DNA of 64,000 bases from Polytrichum commune (Eukaryota > Streptophyta > Polytrichopsida > Polytrichales > Polytrichaceae). The notes under the pieces were generated by a model that saw nothing but the letters and a program-made list of their open reading frames with translations, was not told where the DNA came from and searched no databases. Below are positions 1 through 10,309 of this stretch, in pieces. A program made the position numbers and the translations under genes. The DNA is taken from assembly GCA_950295325.1 (NCBI GenBank), contig OX485805.1, forward strand, positions 35,637,501 through 35,701,500, written 5' to 3'. Positions within the stretch are counted from its first letter, which is position 1, and every line of letters begins with the position of its first letter.

Positions 1-612
1 GGGCAAGTGAGGAGTCCATCGGCATCTACATGAAGCGTAGATGAAGATGGAGTGGTCAAGTGTTAGCATCAGACATCATACAAGGAAGTTATGATGGTCT
101 GAAGCTGTGGGGGCTTCTAGGCCCAGCGGCTAAGGGAAAATGTCCACTTGGCCCCAACTCTTGGTAGAGAGACAAGAGGTTGGTTGACGGTGGGGTAGGG
201 GCCCCGCGTAGAGTCCTAGAGGCTTATATGGGTGAGGTGGTGTGGCCTCACCCACCCGAGGCCGAACGGCACGGCCTCCATTGGCATTGGCCTAATGTGA
301 GGCCATAGTTGCCTAGTATGGTTCGGGTTGTTGTAGTGTTGCTCCGGCAACGCGATGATCAACATAAGATTGGACTTCCATGGATGGAAGTCCACATCTA
401 AGGATTGGTTACCGATTAAAGGGGTTGGTTAGCGATTAAGGGGTGAGTCCCGAAAGCAAAGTAGGAGGGTTGGTTCCCTCCTATGAACTATTGGTCCGGG
501 GTAAGAGGAGCTATCCATTAGCATGGCGGAATGCGAATGGTTAGCGCTCGTAACCTTTGGTAGAAATGAAAATTGGCAAGATTGTCAAGGGGGGCTAGCA
601 AGGGTTGCGACA
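1..612 (+). repeat. 5' LTR of chromovirus E1, truncated by window edge
   Basis: This stretch matches positions 5815-6426 base for base wherever I compared them, and it ends in GCGACA directly before a primer-binding site. It is therefore the 3' part of a 5' long terminal repeat whose start lies outside the window. The near-identity of the two LTRs points to a fairly recent insertion. Short ORFs here are chance. Confidence 0.9.
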
Positions 613-614
613 CT

Positions 615-626
615 TGGTATCAGAGC
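615..626 (+). other. Primer-binding site of E1 (initiator tRNA-Met type)
   Basis: TGGTATCAGAGC lies 2 bases after the LTR end. This matches the 3' end of plant initiator tRNA-Met, the usual primer of plant Ty3/gypsy elements. It fixes the orientation of E1 as + strand. Confidence 0.9.
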
Positions 627-1426
627 AGGGTTCCAAGTTTTGAGCTCACACTTTGAGGGAAACATAGGTATCAAAAATGCGGGTTATGATGGTGAGCCCG
701 GGGTTTCCAAAAGGTTGTGAGGCTCAAATTGGAACAAGGATCATGTGCAAGTGGAATTTGACCATACCATTGGTTCTAATGACAATGGTGGGCATGAGGG
801 TGGATTTGGTAAGGAAAATGGAGGAGTGCTTTGAAAAGGACTCCCGCAAACCTCAAAAAACATTTGGGGCCTAGAATACCGAAAGCACCCAAAACCTTGG
901 AGGGCATTATTGTTGGATTGAAATTCCAATTCCAAATGCTTGGAAGGTATTGATGTTGGAGTGAATTTGGTGGAAATGAGGTGTTCGGGCCTCTTAAGGC
1001 GTATATGCACGCATTTCACACCCAAATGAATTGTACATCTTAGATGAACGAGTTTTCTAAGAAATACATCGTTTTAGGTGGGTTTCAAAAGCGGGTGGTG
1101 AATACCAAGTTCAAATTTCCAAAAGTTTATTGAGGTTGTGGCGGGGATCATCAAAATTGCCATGAGCATCAAGGCCGATGATCCCATTAAGCAATTTGGC
1201 GGTGCGTTACAACAATGGACGTTGAGGGGAGATAGGTACCCCGCCAAATAATACTTGTGCCGCGAACCGAATGTAAGACGATGGCATTGTGGCCAAGGCT
1301 AGTAGCCTTAAGCCGAGGCCAAGTCTTTTGTACCTTGAGGCTCAAATGAATGGGAGAAATGTCTCATGTATTGATAAAGAGGCTACCACTTCTTCTTAAG
1401 TCCAAAACTCATAAGGGAGTTGGGGC

Positions 1427-1819
1427 TTGCCGATTGGTAGAGCGGGCAAGCCCACCAAGGTGCGGTTTGGAAAGGGCGATCCGCATGAGACAAAGGAGGC
1501 CGCGATGCATGTAACCTTTCAACGTGGGACATTGGATTTTTGTCAAAATTTCACACCAAGTGAAATAGATAAAATGCATGTCATTGTGAGGGCTGCCTTC
1601 TTTGAAACTCACATGATAGATGTGAGGTGCAAGCCGGTGTGCTTGCCGTGCATTATGATGTGTCATAATGGCAAAGAATTGAAGTTCAAATTAACAATGA
1701 CTCCTATGGTAGGAGGACCTAAGTTGAATTTGGTCTTAATGGACCGAATTAAAAAAAATAAAAAACATAATGGTTGTGGTTCAATTGGAGCAACTCCAAT
1801 GAACGTATGGGGAGGCTAG
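1427..1819 (+). pseudogene. gag-pol fragment: aspartic protease end and PR-RT linker (E1)
   Basis: This is a 130-residue open stretch. Its middle resembles the C-terminal half of a chromovirus aspartic protease, where a conserved EIDKMHVIV segment stands where the family has a 'D-V-ILG' strand. A GKEL...MTPMVGG...NLVLMD linker typical of plant chromoviruses follows. The catalytic DTG/DSG motif is not visible. A closely related copy lies at 62,387-62,700 and an inverted one at 6,427-6,851. It is a remnant without expected activity. Confidence 0.6.
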
Positions 1820-1956
1820 GAAAGATGGGCCTCCCCCAAACAACATTGGTGCGATGTTGGTGAGATACAAAGATGTATTCACTAATGTGTTGCGCAAAAA
1901 AAAAAAAAAAATTACCGCCAAGGAGTGAAAAAGAACTTTGCTCAACGAGAGATCGA

Positions 1957-2935
1957 GTTCTTGAGGTATGTGGTGGCAAAGGAAGTTGGTGGACGAACAT
2001 GAAGAATGTCAAGGCAATCCAAAAGGAGAATTGGCCCTTGATTCAAAAAGGGCTTAGGTCATTTGTTGGCCTAGCCAATTAGTACCACAACTTCATTCGA
2101 GAGTTTTCTAAGGTTGCTAGGACCTTATTCAACTTATTGAGGAAAATGGCTATCCCAAGAGTGGGATGAGCCTTGTCACCAAGCCTTTGGGGGGGGCTCA
2201 AAAAAACAAGTTCTCTTCGCCGCCCGTGCTTAAGTTCGCGGACTTTGACAAACCTTTTGAGGTGCATACGGGGGCGAGTGACTTTAGCGTTGGCGGATGT
2301 TGAGGCAAAATGGATGGCCATTGTATATAAGAGCAGGAAGCTCGATGGTTGTCCGACCTTGTCCAACTTATGCAAGAAATGGCTATCCCAAAAGTGGGTT
2401 GAGCCTTGCTACCAAGTCTTTAAGGAGCTTAAGACGAAGTTCTCTTCGCCGCCCGTGCTCAAGTTTGCGAAATTTGACAAACCTTTTGAGGTACATACGG
2501 GGGCGAGTGACTTTGCCATTGGCGGATGGTTAACGTAGGATGGATGGCCATTGCATATGAGAGCGTTAAGCTTGATGGTTATCCGACCTTATCCGACTTG
2601 TGGAAGAAATGACTATCCCAAGAGTGGGATGAGCCTTGCCACCAAGTCTTTGGGGAGCTTGAGAGCAAGTGTTCTTAGACGCCCGTGCTCAAGTTCGCGG
2701 AGCTTGACAAACCTTTTGAGGTGCATACGGGTGTGAGCGACTTTGCCAATGGTGGATTATGTGTAAGATGGATGGCCATTGCATATGGGAGCATGAAGCT
2801 CGATGGTTGTCAAAGAAGACAACCAACTCATGACAAAGAATTTCTTTGCCGTAGTGCATTTCTTGAAGATGTGGCAACACTATTTGGGGTTGCACAAAGC
2901 AAAGGTCTACATGGACAATGTGTCCTAAAAGAATT
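1957..2935 (+). pseudogene. RT C-terminus/RNase H fragment, tandemly repeated (E1)
   Basis: It begins with VKAIQ and GLRSFVGLAN, the RT thumb/connection segment of Ty3/gypsy polyproteins. It then runs into the RNase H start (KPFEVHTxASDFAIGG). The segment from the 'WLSQ-W-EPC' block to 'ASDFAIGG' recurs about every 231-234 bp, near 2142, 2374 and 2605, so one coding fragment has been tandemly multiplied. The first catalytic Asp of RNase H is replaced by Gly (HTGAS for HTDAS). Stops and frame changes separate the copies. Confidence 0.8.
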
Positions 2936-3159
2936 TTGACATTCAAGCGCAAGTGAGCGCCAAGTCATTGCGGTGGCATGATAGTTTGGCGCTTATGAAG
3001 GTGGATTTGATCCACAAACCGGACCGTGGAAATGTGGTGCCGGATGCGCGAAGTAGACCGGAAGAGTTCCAAGCAATGAGAACCATCCAAACCTTGTGGC
3101 TAATGTGTGCCGGCGAAGGAAACTTGTGATGCAAGATACGGGAGGGGTAAATTAATTAC

Positions 3160-4191
3160 CCCAAAGCACAAAAGCTTTTAGGTGAGCTTCGCAAGAGCAA
3201 GGTGCTCAAAGAAGTTAAGTTGGTGGACGGATTGTTCAAGTGCAAACAAAGTAGGGTATTTGTGCCACAAGGCAAGTTGAGGCTATCGGTTTTGAAGGAA
3301 GAATGTGATAGCCCTATTGCCGGCCATAGAGGAGAAAGAAAAAAAAACCGCCATAGAATGGTGTCATGGAGGTACCATTGGCGGTGCATAAAGGAAGATA
3401 TAGCCCACTTTGTAAAGGCTTGAATCAAGGTTCAAATGAACCGAGCCTCTTACCAAAAGCAAGGCGGTTTCTTGCAACCGTTGCCTATCCCGTCGGCGCC
3501 ATGGCATAGTATGTGCATGGACTTGATCACAAGTTTGCTGGAGTCACATGGGTATGATGCCATCTTGTTGATGGTTGAGCGGTTTGCCAAGTTGGCACAC
3601 ATGGTGCCGATTGTGGGAACCGCCACCGCGTTGGAGACCGCATAGCCTTTTCTCAAAGGATGGTTGAGGCACCACGGGTTGCCAAGAGTGATTGTGTGGG
3701 ATCAAGATCCAAAGTTCACAAGTGCATTTTCAATGCATTTCTCTAAGGAGGTCGGAATGAAACTAAGGTTTAGCACGACCTTGCATTCCCAAATGAATGG
3801 GAAAGCGGAGCGTGTGAATGGAGTCTTGAAGCAATACTTGAGGAACTTGGTGGGGGCGGACCAAAGAGATTGGGCGGACTATGTGGGTCGAGCGGAGTGT
3901 AATTGCAATGTAGCCACGCACTTGGCTACCAAGGGGTGGTCTTTGGTGGTGGCTTATGGAGTGGATGCGCTCCAACCTATTAACCTAGCTCTCGAGGGGG
4001 CACATTCAACACTAGAGTTCAACCAAGATGGTGAGGACTTGGCCAAGAAGCGTGAACAAGTCTTGGAGATGACCAAGTTGTTGGTGGAGAAAGCCCGAAG
4101 GTGCTACGGAGTGCAAGTCAATGCCGGAAGACGCGAAGTGGAGAATGAGGTGGGCCAAAAGGCGTTGTTGAATGTGAACAACTTCACTTAG
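3160..4191 (+). pseudogene. Integrase of E1 with internal stops
   Basis: The order is a zinc-finger-like end (3180-3420), then the catalytic core: MDLITSLLESHGYDAI carries the first Asp, WDQDPKFTS the second, and NGKAERVNG the catalytic Glu, giving the D-D-35-E layout. A C-terminal region with heptad-like charged residues follows. A stop at about 3643-3645 and another at 3421-3423 break the frame, and a stop after 4188 precedes the remaining tail. The family inserts the cDNA copy into chromatin. This copy is inactive as written. Confidence 0.85.
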
Positions 4192-4424
4192 TCGGAAGGC
4201 CTCACTCCAAAGTTCATGTCCAAAATTGGAGCTCCGTTTCCCATTGTGGAACAAGTGGTCAAGGACATATATAAGTTGGAATTACCACCGGAAATCAAAG
4301 TGCATCCGACATTTCATGTCTCATTACGAAAGTCATTTTAGGACGACACCTTGTGGCCCGATCACAAGCAAGTGATTAGGCCACCTCCCGACCTTGTGGA
4401 GGTCATTTGGAACATGAGGTAAGA

Positions 4425-4622
4425 GGGCATCCTCAAGTGTAGGAAGCCCAAGTGAAAAGGAAAGAAAAAGTACAAAGAAATACTTGGTGAAATGGTGAGG
4501 ATACCTTGAGAAAGAAACCGCTTGTGTGCCGGCAAGAGACATGGTCAACACCAATGAATTGGTGAAGCACTTTGAAGAAACTAAGGCTAGACATTCCAAT
4601 AAAAAGAAGCGTAGGCATTGAT
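4425..4622 (+). pseudogene. Chromodomain remnant at integrase C-terminus (E1)
   Basis: Translating across frames gives blocks typical of a chromodomain: a basic KxKKKYKE segment, a LVKW-like strand, then KETACVPARDMVNTNELVKHFEE. The aromatic-cage region and the 'W-P/E' helix start are recognisable but stops break the reading frame. Its position after the integrase identifies the element as a chromovirus of Ty3/gypsy. In this family the chromodomain steers integration to marked chromatin. Confidence 0.7.
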
Positions 4623-5415
4623 GAGGACATCAATCTCCTTTAGTGGGGGAGAGACTCTAGTAGCAAACATAGTTTCGAGGTTAATTGCTCCACAACATGC
4701 ACTTGTTCTTTGGCTTGAGGGAATAAAGTCCAAACTTTAGTGGTGCAAAGAGAAAAGTATGAGATGAGGTCCTAGTCTTGTACTTGTGCTTGGTTAATGG
4801 AAGAGGGGGAATAGACATGCCAAACTAGGTTGGGTAAGCCGAGTAATTGGGGGCCATAGCTTGGAGGGGCCTTGGATAAAACCAAGATACTTCTTAGTTG
4901 TGGGCTTGTCCGGGCGGGGACAATGTGATGGCGCGTGCTCATAAAAGTGCTACCCGCGAGCTAACGAGAGTTGGCGCATGGGAGTCATGAACCCATGTCT
5001 CGAAAGAGCAAAGTGGGAACCGAGTCGGGCGGGACTTGGCATCACCCCCGTGCGATCGAGGCGTGGCTTAACAATGGAAAGCCATCTCGGAGTTGCAACC
5101 GAGACAACTTAGTGGAAGCGTTGAGGTCTCGCCTAGATGTGTCATGTTAGGCTAGTGGAGCCTAACGGGGGAGGCCCCAAAGGAGGGGCAACCCAAGTGA
5201 GTCCCAAAGTAGGTGGGTCTAGTGTAGGTTAGGTCCTTGGATGAGAGATCCAAGGTCGCTAACGGACCACCTAGGAACGACACCTTTGGGACTATGCCAA
5301 ATTTGAAGATGCATTGTGGGGGTCGCGCCCTAAGGTAAACACAATGCCGCACCATAGAGGATGGCAACTTGAGAATTGGTGTGCCGACTACGAGTATAGT
5401 CGATGAGGGCATCGA

Positions 5416-5435
5416 CTCCGTTTGGTGGGGGTGAG
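5416..5435 (+). other. Polypurine tract of E1
   Basis: A purine-rich GGTGGGGGTGAG run ends directly at the TGTCGC start of the 3' LTR. That is the position of the plus-strand primer in LTR elements. A similar GTGGGGGAGAG run at 4642-4652 precedes the noncoding 0.8 kb. Confidence 0.55.
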
Positions 5436-6426
5436 TGTCGCGCACCTCTCCATGAGGAGTGGCCGAAACACCATGGGCACAAGGGGGACCCCGGAGTGAC
5501 ACCCGGGACTTGTGGCGCCGTTGGTGAGAGGGCCCAAGTGATCCTAGTGTGGGTGAGGGCCCCGGGCGTTGGGAACGCCTCCCACCCACGGAGACTAGGA
5601 GGCATGAGGGTAAGGCCATGAGCTATGCGTAGCTCATGGCGTGGTGATTCTAGAATGCTCAAGAACACCTCAATCGGAGGTGTGAGCTAGGAGTTATGGC
5701 CATTTGAGTGGAGCGCTGTCCCGGGACAGCGCCCTGGTACAGCAGTGCCTGGGAGTGATTCCCGGGACTGCCAAGGTTCAAACAGGCATAACTTCCTCAC
5801 CACTTGCCCAAATGGGGCAAGTGAGGAGTCCATCGGCATCTACATGAAGCGTAGATGAAGATGGAGTGGTCAAGTGTTAGCATCAGACATCATACAAGGA
5901 AGTTATGATGGTCTGAAGCTGTGGGGGCTTCTAGGCCCAGCGGCTAAGGGAAAATGTCCACTTGGCCCCAACTCTTGGTAGAGAGACAAGAGGTTGGTTG
6001 ACGGTGGGGTAGGGGCCCCGCGTAGAGTCCTAGAGGCTTATATGGGTGAGGTGGTGTGGCCTCACCCACCCGAGGCCGAACGGCACGGCCTCCATTGGCA
6101 TTGGCCTAATGTGAGGCCATAGTTGCCTAGTATGGTTCGGGTTGTTGTAGTGTTGCTCCGGCAACGCGATGATCAACATAAGATTGGACTTCCATGGATG
6201 GAAGTCCACATCTAAGGATTGGTTACCGATTAAAGGGGTTGGTTAGCGATTAAGGGGTGAGTCCCGAAAGCAAAGTAGGAGGGTTGGTTCCCTCCTATGA
6301 ACTATTGGTCCGGGGTAAGAGGAGCTATCCATTAGCATGGCGGAATGCGAATGGTTAGCGCTCGTAACCTTTGGTAGAAATGAAAATTGGCAAGATTGTC
6401 AAGGGGGGCTAGCAAGGGTTGCGACA
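5436..6426 (+). repeat. 3' LTR of E1 (991 bp)
   Basis: The LTR starts TGTCGC and ends GCGACA, a 6-bp terminal inverted repeat with the canonical TG...CA. Its last 612 bp repeat positions 1-612. Related LTRs are at 7139-8110 (-), 8644-9620 (-) and 60593-61568 (+). Confidence 0.95.
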
Positions 6427-8643
6427 AATGTGGTTTTGGGGAGGCCTATCTTTCCTAGCCTCCCCATGAGTTCCTTGGAGTTGCTCCAATTGAACCACGA
6501 CCATTATTATTATGTTTTTCCGTTTATTCATTTGGTCCATTAAGACCAAATTCGAGTTGGTTCCTCCTACCATAGGAGTCCTTGTCAATTTGTAGTGCAA
6601 TTCTTTGCCATCAAGACATCACAAATGCACCGCAAGCTCACCGGCTTGCACCTCACATCTATCATGTGAGTTCCAAAGAAGGCAGCCTTCACAATGACAT
6701 GCATTTCATCTATTTCACATGGTGTGAAATTTTGACAAAAATCCAATGTCCCACATTGAAAAGTTACATGCATCGCGGCCTCCTTTGTTTCATGCGGTTC
6801 GCCCTTTCCAAACCGCACCTTGGTGGGCTTGCCCGCTCTATCAATCGGCAAGCCCCAACTCCCTTGCGAGTTTTGGGCTCAAGAAGGAATGGTAGCCTCT
6901 TTATCAACCCATGAGACATTTGTCCCATTCATTTGAGCCTCAAAGTACAAAAGACTTGGCCTCGGCTTAAGGCTACTAGCCTTGGCCACAATGCCATCGT
7001 CTTACATTCGGTCCGCGGCATAAGTATTATTTGGCGTGGTACCTATCTCCCCTCAACGTCCATTGTTGTAAGGCACCACCAAATTTCTTATTGGGGTCAT
7101 CGGCCTTAATGCTCGTTGCAATTTTGATGATCCCCGCCTGTCGCAACCCTTGCTAGCCCCCCTTGACAATCTTGCCAATTTTCAATTCTAGCAAAGGTTA
7201 CGAGCGCTAACCATTCGCATTCCGCCATGCTAATGGATAGCTCCTCTTACCCCGGACCAATAGTTCATAGGAGGGAACCAACCCTCCTACTTTGCTTTCG
7301 GGACTCACCCCTTAATCGCTAACCCATTTCCCCAATGTGGACTTCCATCCATGGAAGTCCAATCCTATGTTGATCATCGCGTTGCCGGAGCAACACTACA
7401 ACAACCCGAACCATACTAGGCAACTATGGCCTCACAATGGGCCAATGCCCATGGAGGCCGTGCCGTTCGGCCTCGGGTGGGTGAGGCCACACCACCTCAC
7501 CCATATAAGCCTCTAGGACTCTACACGGGGCCCCTACCCCACCGTCAACCAACCTCTTGTCTCTCCACCAAGAGTTGGGGCCAAGTGGACACTTTCCCTT
7601 AGCCGCTGGGCCTAGAAGCCCCCATCAGCTTCAGACCATCATAACTTCCTTGTATGATGTCTGATTCCAACAACCAACCACTCCATCCTCATCTACGCTT
7701 CACGTAGATGCGGATGGACTCCTCATTTGCCCCATTCGGGGAAGTCTTGAGGAAGTTATGCCTGTTTGAACCTTGGCAGTCCCGGGAATCACTCCCAGGC
7801 ACTGCTGTACCAGGGCGCTGTCCCGGGACAGCACCCCACTCAAATGGCCATAACTCCTAGCTCACACCTCCGATTGAGGTGATCTTGAGCATTCTAGAAT
7901 CACCACGCCATGAGCTACGCATAGCTCATGGCCTCACCCTCATGCCTCCTAGTCTTTGTGGGTGGGAGGCGTTCCAACGCCCGGGGCCCTCACCCACATT
8001 AGGATCACTTGGGCCCTCTCACCAACGGCGCCACAAGTCCCGGGTGTCACTCCGGGGTCCCCCTTGTGCCCATGGTGTTTTGGGCACTTCTCATGGAGAG
8101 GTGCGCGACACCGCCACAACCTCAATAAACTTTTGGAAATTTGAACTTGGTATTCACCACCCGCTTTTGAAACCCCACCTAAAACGATGTACTTCTTAGA
8201 AAACTTGTTCATCTAAGATGCACAATTCATTTGGGTGTGAAATTCGCGCATATACGCCTTAAGAGGCCCGCACGCCTCATTTCCACCAAATTCATTCCAA
8301 CATCAATACCTTCCAAGCATTTCGAATTGGAATTTCAATCCAACATTAATACCCTCCAAGGTTTTGGGTGCATTCGGTATTCTAGGCCCCAAATGCTTTT
8401 TTGAGGTGTGCGGGAGCCCTTTCAAAGGACTCCACCAATTTCCTTACCGAATCCACCATCATGCCCACCATTGTCATTAGCACCAATGGTATGGTCAAAT
8501 TCCCTTTACACATGATCTTTGTTCCAATTTGAGCCTCACAACCTTTTGGAAACCCCGGGCTAACCATAATAACCCTCACGTTTGATAGCCATGTCTCCCT
8601 CAAAGTGCTAGCTCAAATATTGGAACCCTGCTCTGATACCAAG
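6427..8643 (-). mobile_element. Internal region of an older sister element E2, split by a solo LTR
   Basis: Positions 6427-7138 are the reverse complement of a related internal stretch near 62.1-62.8 kb, including the protease/linker fragment. Positions 8111-8643 continue with the 5' internal region and end at an inverted primer-binding site (8626-8643). The 3' LTR end of E1 abuts position 6427, so E1 appears to have landed inside E2. The rest of E2 would lie left of the window. No intact ORF is present. Confidence 0.85.
7139..8110 (-). repeat. Solo LTR inserted in E2, 5-bp target duplication
   Basis: A 972-bp LTR from TGTCGC to GCGACA is flanked by CCGCC on both sides (7134-7138 and 8111-8115). 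The flanking internal sequences become continuous when it is removed. It is therefore a genuine insertion reduced to one LTR by recombination. Confidence 0.9.
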
Positions 8644-9620
8644 TGTCGCAACCCTTGCTAACCCCCTTAGCAATCTTGCCAATTTTCAATTCTAGCAAAG
8701 GTTACGAGCGCTAACCATTCGCATTCCGCCATGCTAATGGTTAGCTCCTCCTACCCCGGACCTTATAGTTCATAGGAGGGAACCAACCCTCCTACTTTGC
8801 TTTCGGGACTCACCCCTTAATCGGTAACCCATTCCTAGATGTGGACTTCCATCCATGGAAGTCCAATCCCATGTTGATCATCGCGTTGCCGGAGCAACAC
8901 TACAACAACCCGAACCATACTAGGAAACTATGGCCTCACATTGGGCCAATGCCCATGGAGGCCGTGCCGTTCGGCCTCGGGTGGGTGAGGCCACACCACC
9001 TCACCCATATAAGCCTCTAGGACTTCACGCGGGGCCCCTACCCCACCGTCAACCAACCTCTTGTCTCTCTACCAAGAGTTGGGGCCAAGTGGACATTTTC
9101 CTTTAGCTGCTGGGCCTAGAACCCCCCCAGCAGCTTCAGACCATCATAACTTCCTTGTATGATGTCTGATCATAACAACCAACCACTCCATGTTGATCTA
9201 CGCTTCACGTAGATGCCAATGGACTCCTCACTTGCTCCATTAGAGCAAGTCTTGAGGAAGTTATGCCTGTTTGAACCTTGGCAGTCCCGGGAATCACTCC
9301 CAGGCACTGCTGTACCAGGGCGCTGTCCCGGGATAGCGCCCCACTCAAATGGCCATAACTCCTAGCTCACACCTCCGATTGAGGTGTTCTTGAGCTTTCT
9401 AGAATCACCACGCCATGAGCTACGCATGACTTATGGCCTTACCCTTGTGCCTCCTAATCTTTGTGGGTGGGAGGCGTTCCCAACGCCCGGGGCCCTCACC
9501 CACACTAGGATCACTTGGGCCCTCTCGATCACCAACGGCGCCACAAGTCCCGGGTGTCACTCCGGGGTCCCCCTTGTGCCCATGGTGTTTCGGGCACTCC
9601 TCATGGAGAGGTGCGCGACA
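8644..9620 (-). repeat. 5' LTR of E2
   Basis: This 977-bp LTR in inverted orientation is directly followed (to the left) by its primer-binding site. The right edge at 9620 ends GCGACA and meets unrelated DNA. Small differences from the E1 LTRs mark it as older. Confidence 0.9.
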
Positions 9621-10309
9621 AGGTTGTAGGATTGATAGGCTTCAGATTAGGGGGGGTTTAAAGTGCGTGCTTTTGGTTTTATTTCTAAGTTCTTTCATCA
9701 AGCTTGAAGCCTTCATTATGTACATTAGGGCCCGAGCATTATTTTTTTGCCTTTCAGTTTGATATCAGTCTTGTTTCAGGTTGTAGGATTGAAAGGTTTC
9801 TAATTTAGGGGGGGGGGTTAGGGTGAATGCTTTTGGCATCACTTTGATAGACCATATCTCTTAGTCATTTCATTTCCTTGCTTTAAGACTTTGTGACCTT
9901 TTAGATGCTCATGTTAGCTTTCTAGGGATATATGGATCTCTTCATTTGAAGTTTTCAAGTAGAAGTTATGGACATTTGAACGCAGGATGGTCATGCTGGA
10001 ATGGTATGCCGTTGACGGCATCACTTTGATAGGCCACATCTCCTAGTCATTTCTTTCCCTTGCTTTGAGACTTTGTGACCTTTTAGTTGCTGATGTTAGC
10101 TTTCTAGGGATGTATGGATCTCCTCATTTGAAGTTTTCATTTTGAAGTATCCATTTGAACTTTATAATGCCATTCATTTTCAAATACTGGGTCTGCTGTG
10201 CATTATAAATTAGGTGTTGTTTGGGTGAAGTTGTAACTTTTTGCATTAAGTTGATGCAATATTTGGGCGACTTGAAGATAGTTATTAAGTCTTTAGCCAC
10301 TCTGCTTGA
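9621..10309. repeat. Non-coding stretch with two diverged duplications
   Basis: A GGTTGTAGGATTG...G-tract block occurs at 9622 and again at 9779. A block beginning CATCACTTTGATAG and running through 'TTTGTGACCTTTTAG' to 'CTCATTTGAAG' occurs at about 9837-9955 and 10019-10137. The G-tract style resembles the repeats in the copy A intron at 12.5-13.0 kb. I see no gene until the acidic exon at about 10310. Confidence 0.6.

Larger units (their letters stand above)
613..5435 (+). mobile_element. Internal region of Ty3/gypsy chromovirus E1 (decayed)
   Basis: In order it holds an untranslated/gag-like stretch without a convincing ORF (630-1400), a protease-to-RT linker, the end of reverse transcriptase and RNase H in tandemly repeated form, an integrase, a chromodomain, and about 0.8 kb of noncoding DNA before the 3' LTR. 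The central reverse transcriptase with its catalytic YxDD box is missing; an A-rich tract near 1899-1915 lies close to the gap. Stops and frameshifts interrupt every domain, so the element cannot be autonomous, yet its LTRs are almost identical. The likely explanation is mobilisation in trans or gene conversion of the LTRs. Confidence 0.85.

Noticed and set aside
523-1025. Small ORFs in the LTR and leader of E1 and its copies
   Set aside because: They recur only because the LTR is repeated and have no gag-like features.
5152-5668. 155- and 112-codon minus-strand ORFs over the LTR start
   Set aside because: They recur in every LTR copy (7.9, 9.4 and 60.5 kb) with frame changes, so they are incidental to the repeat.
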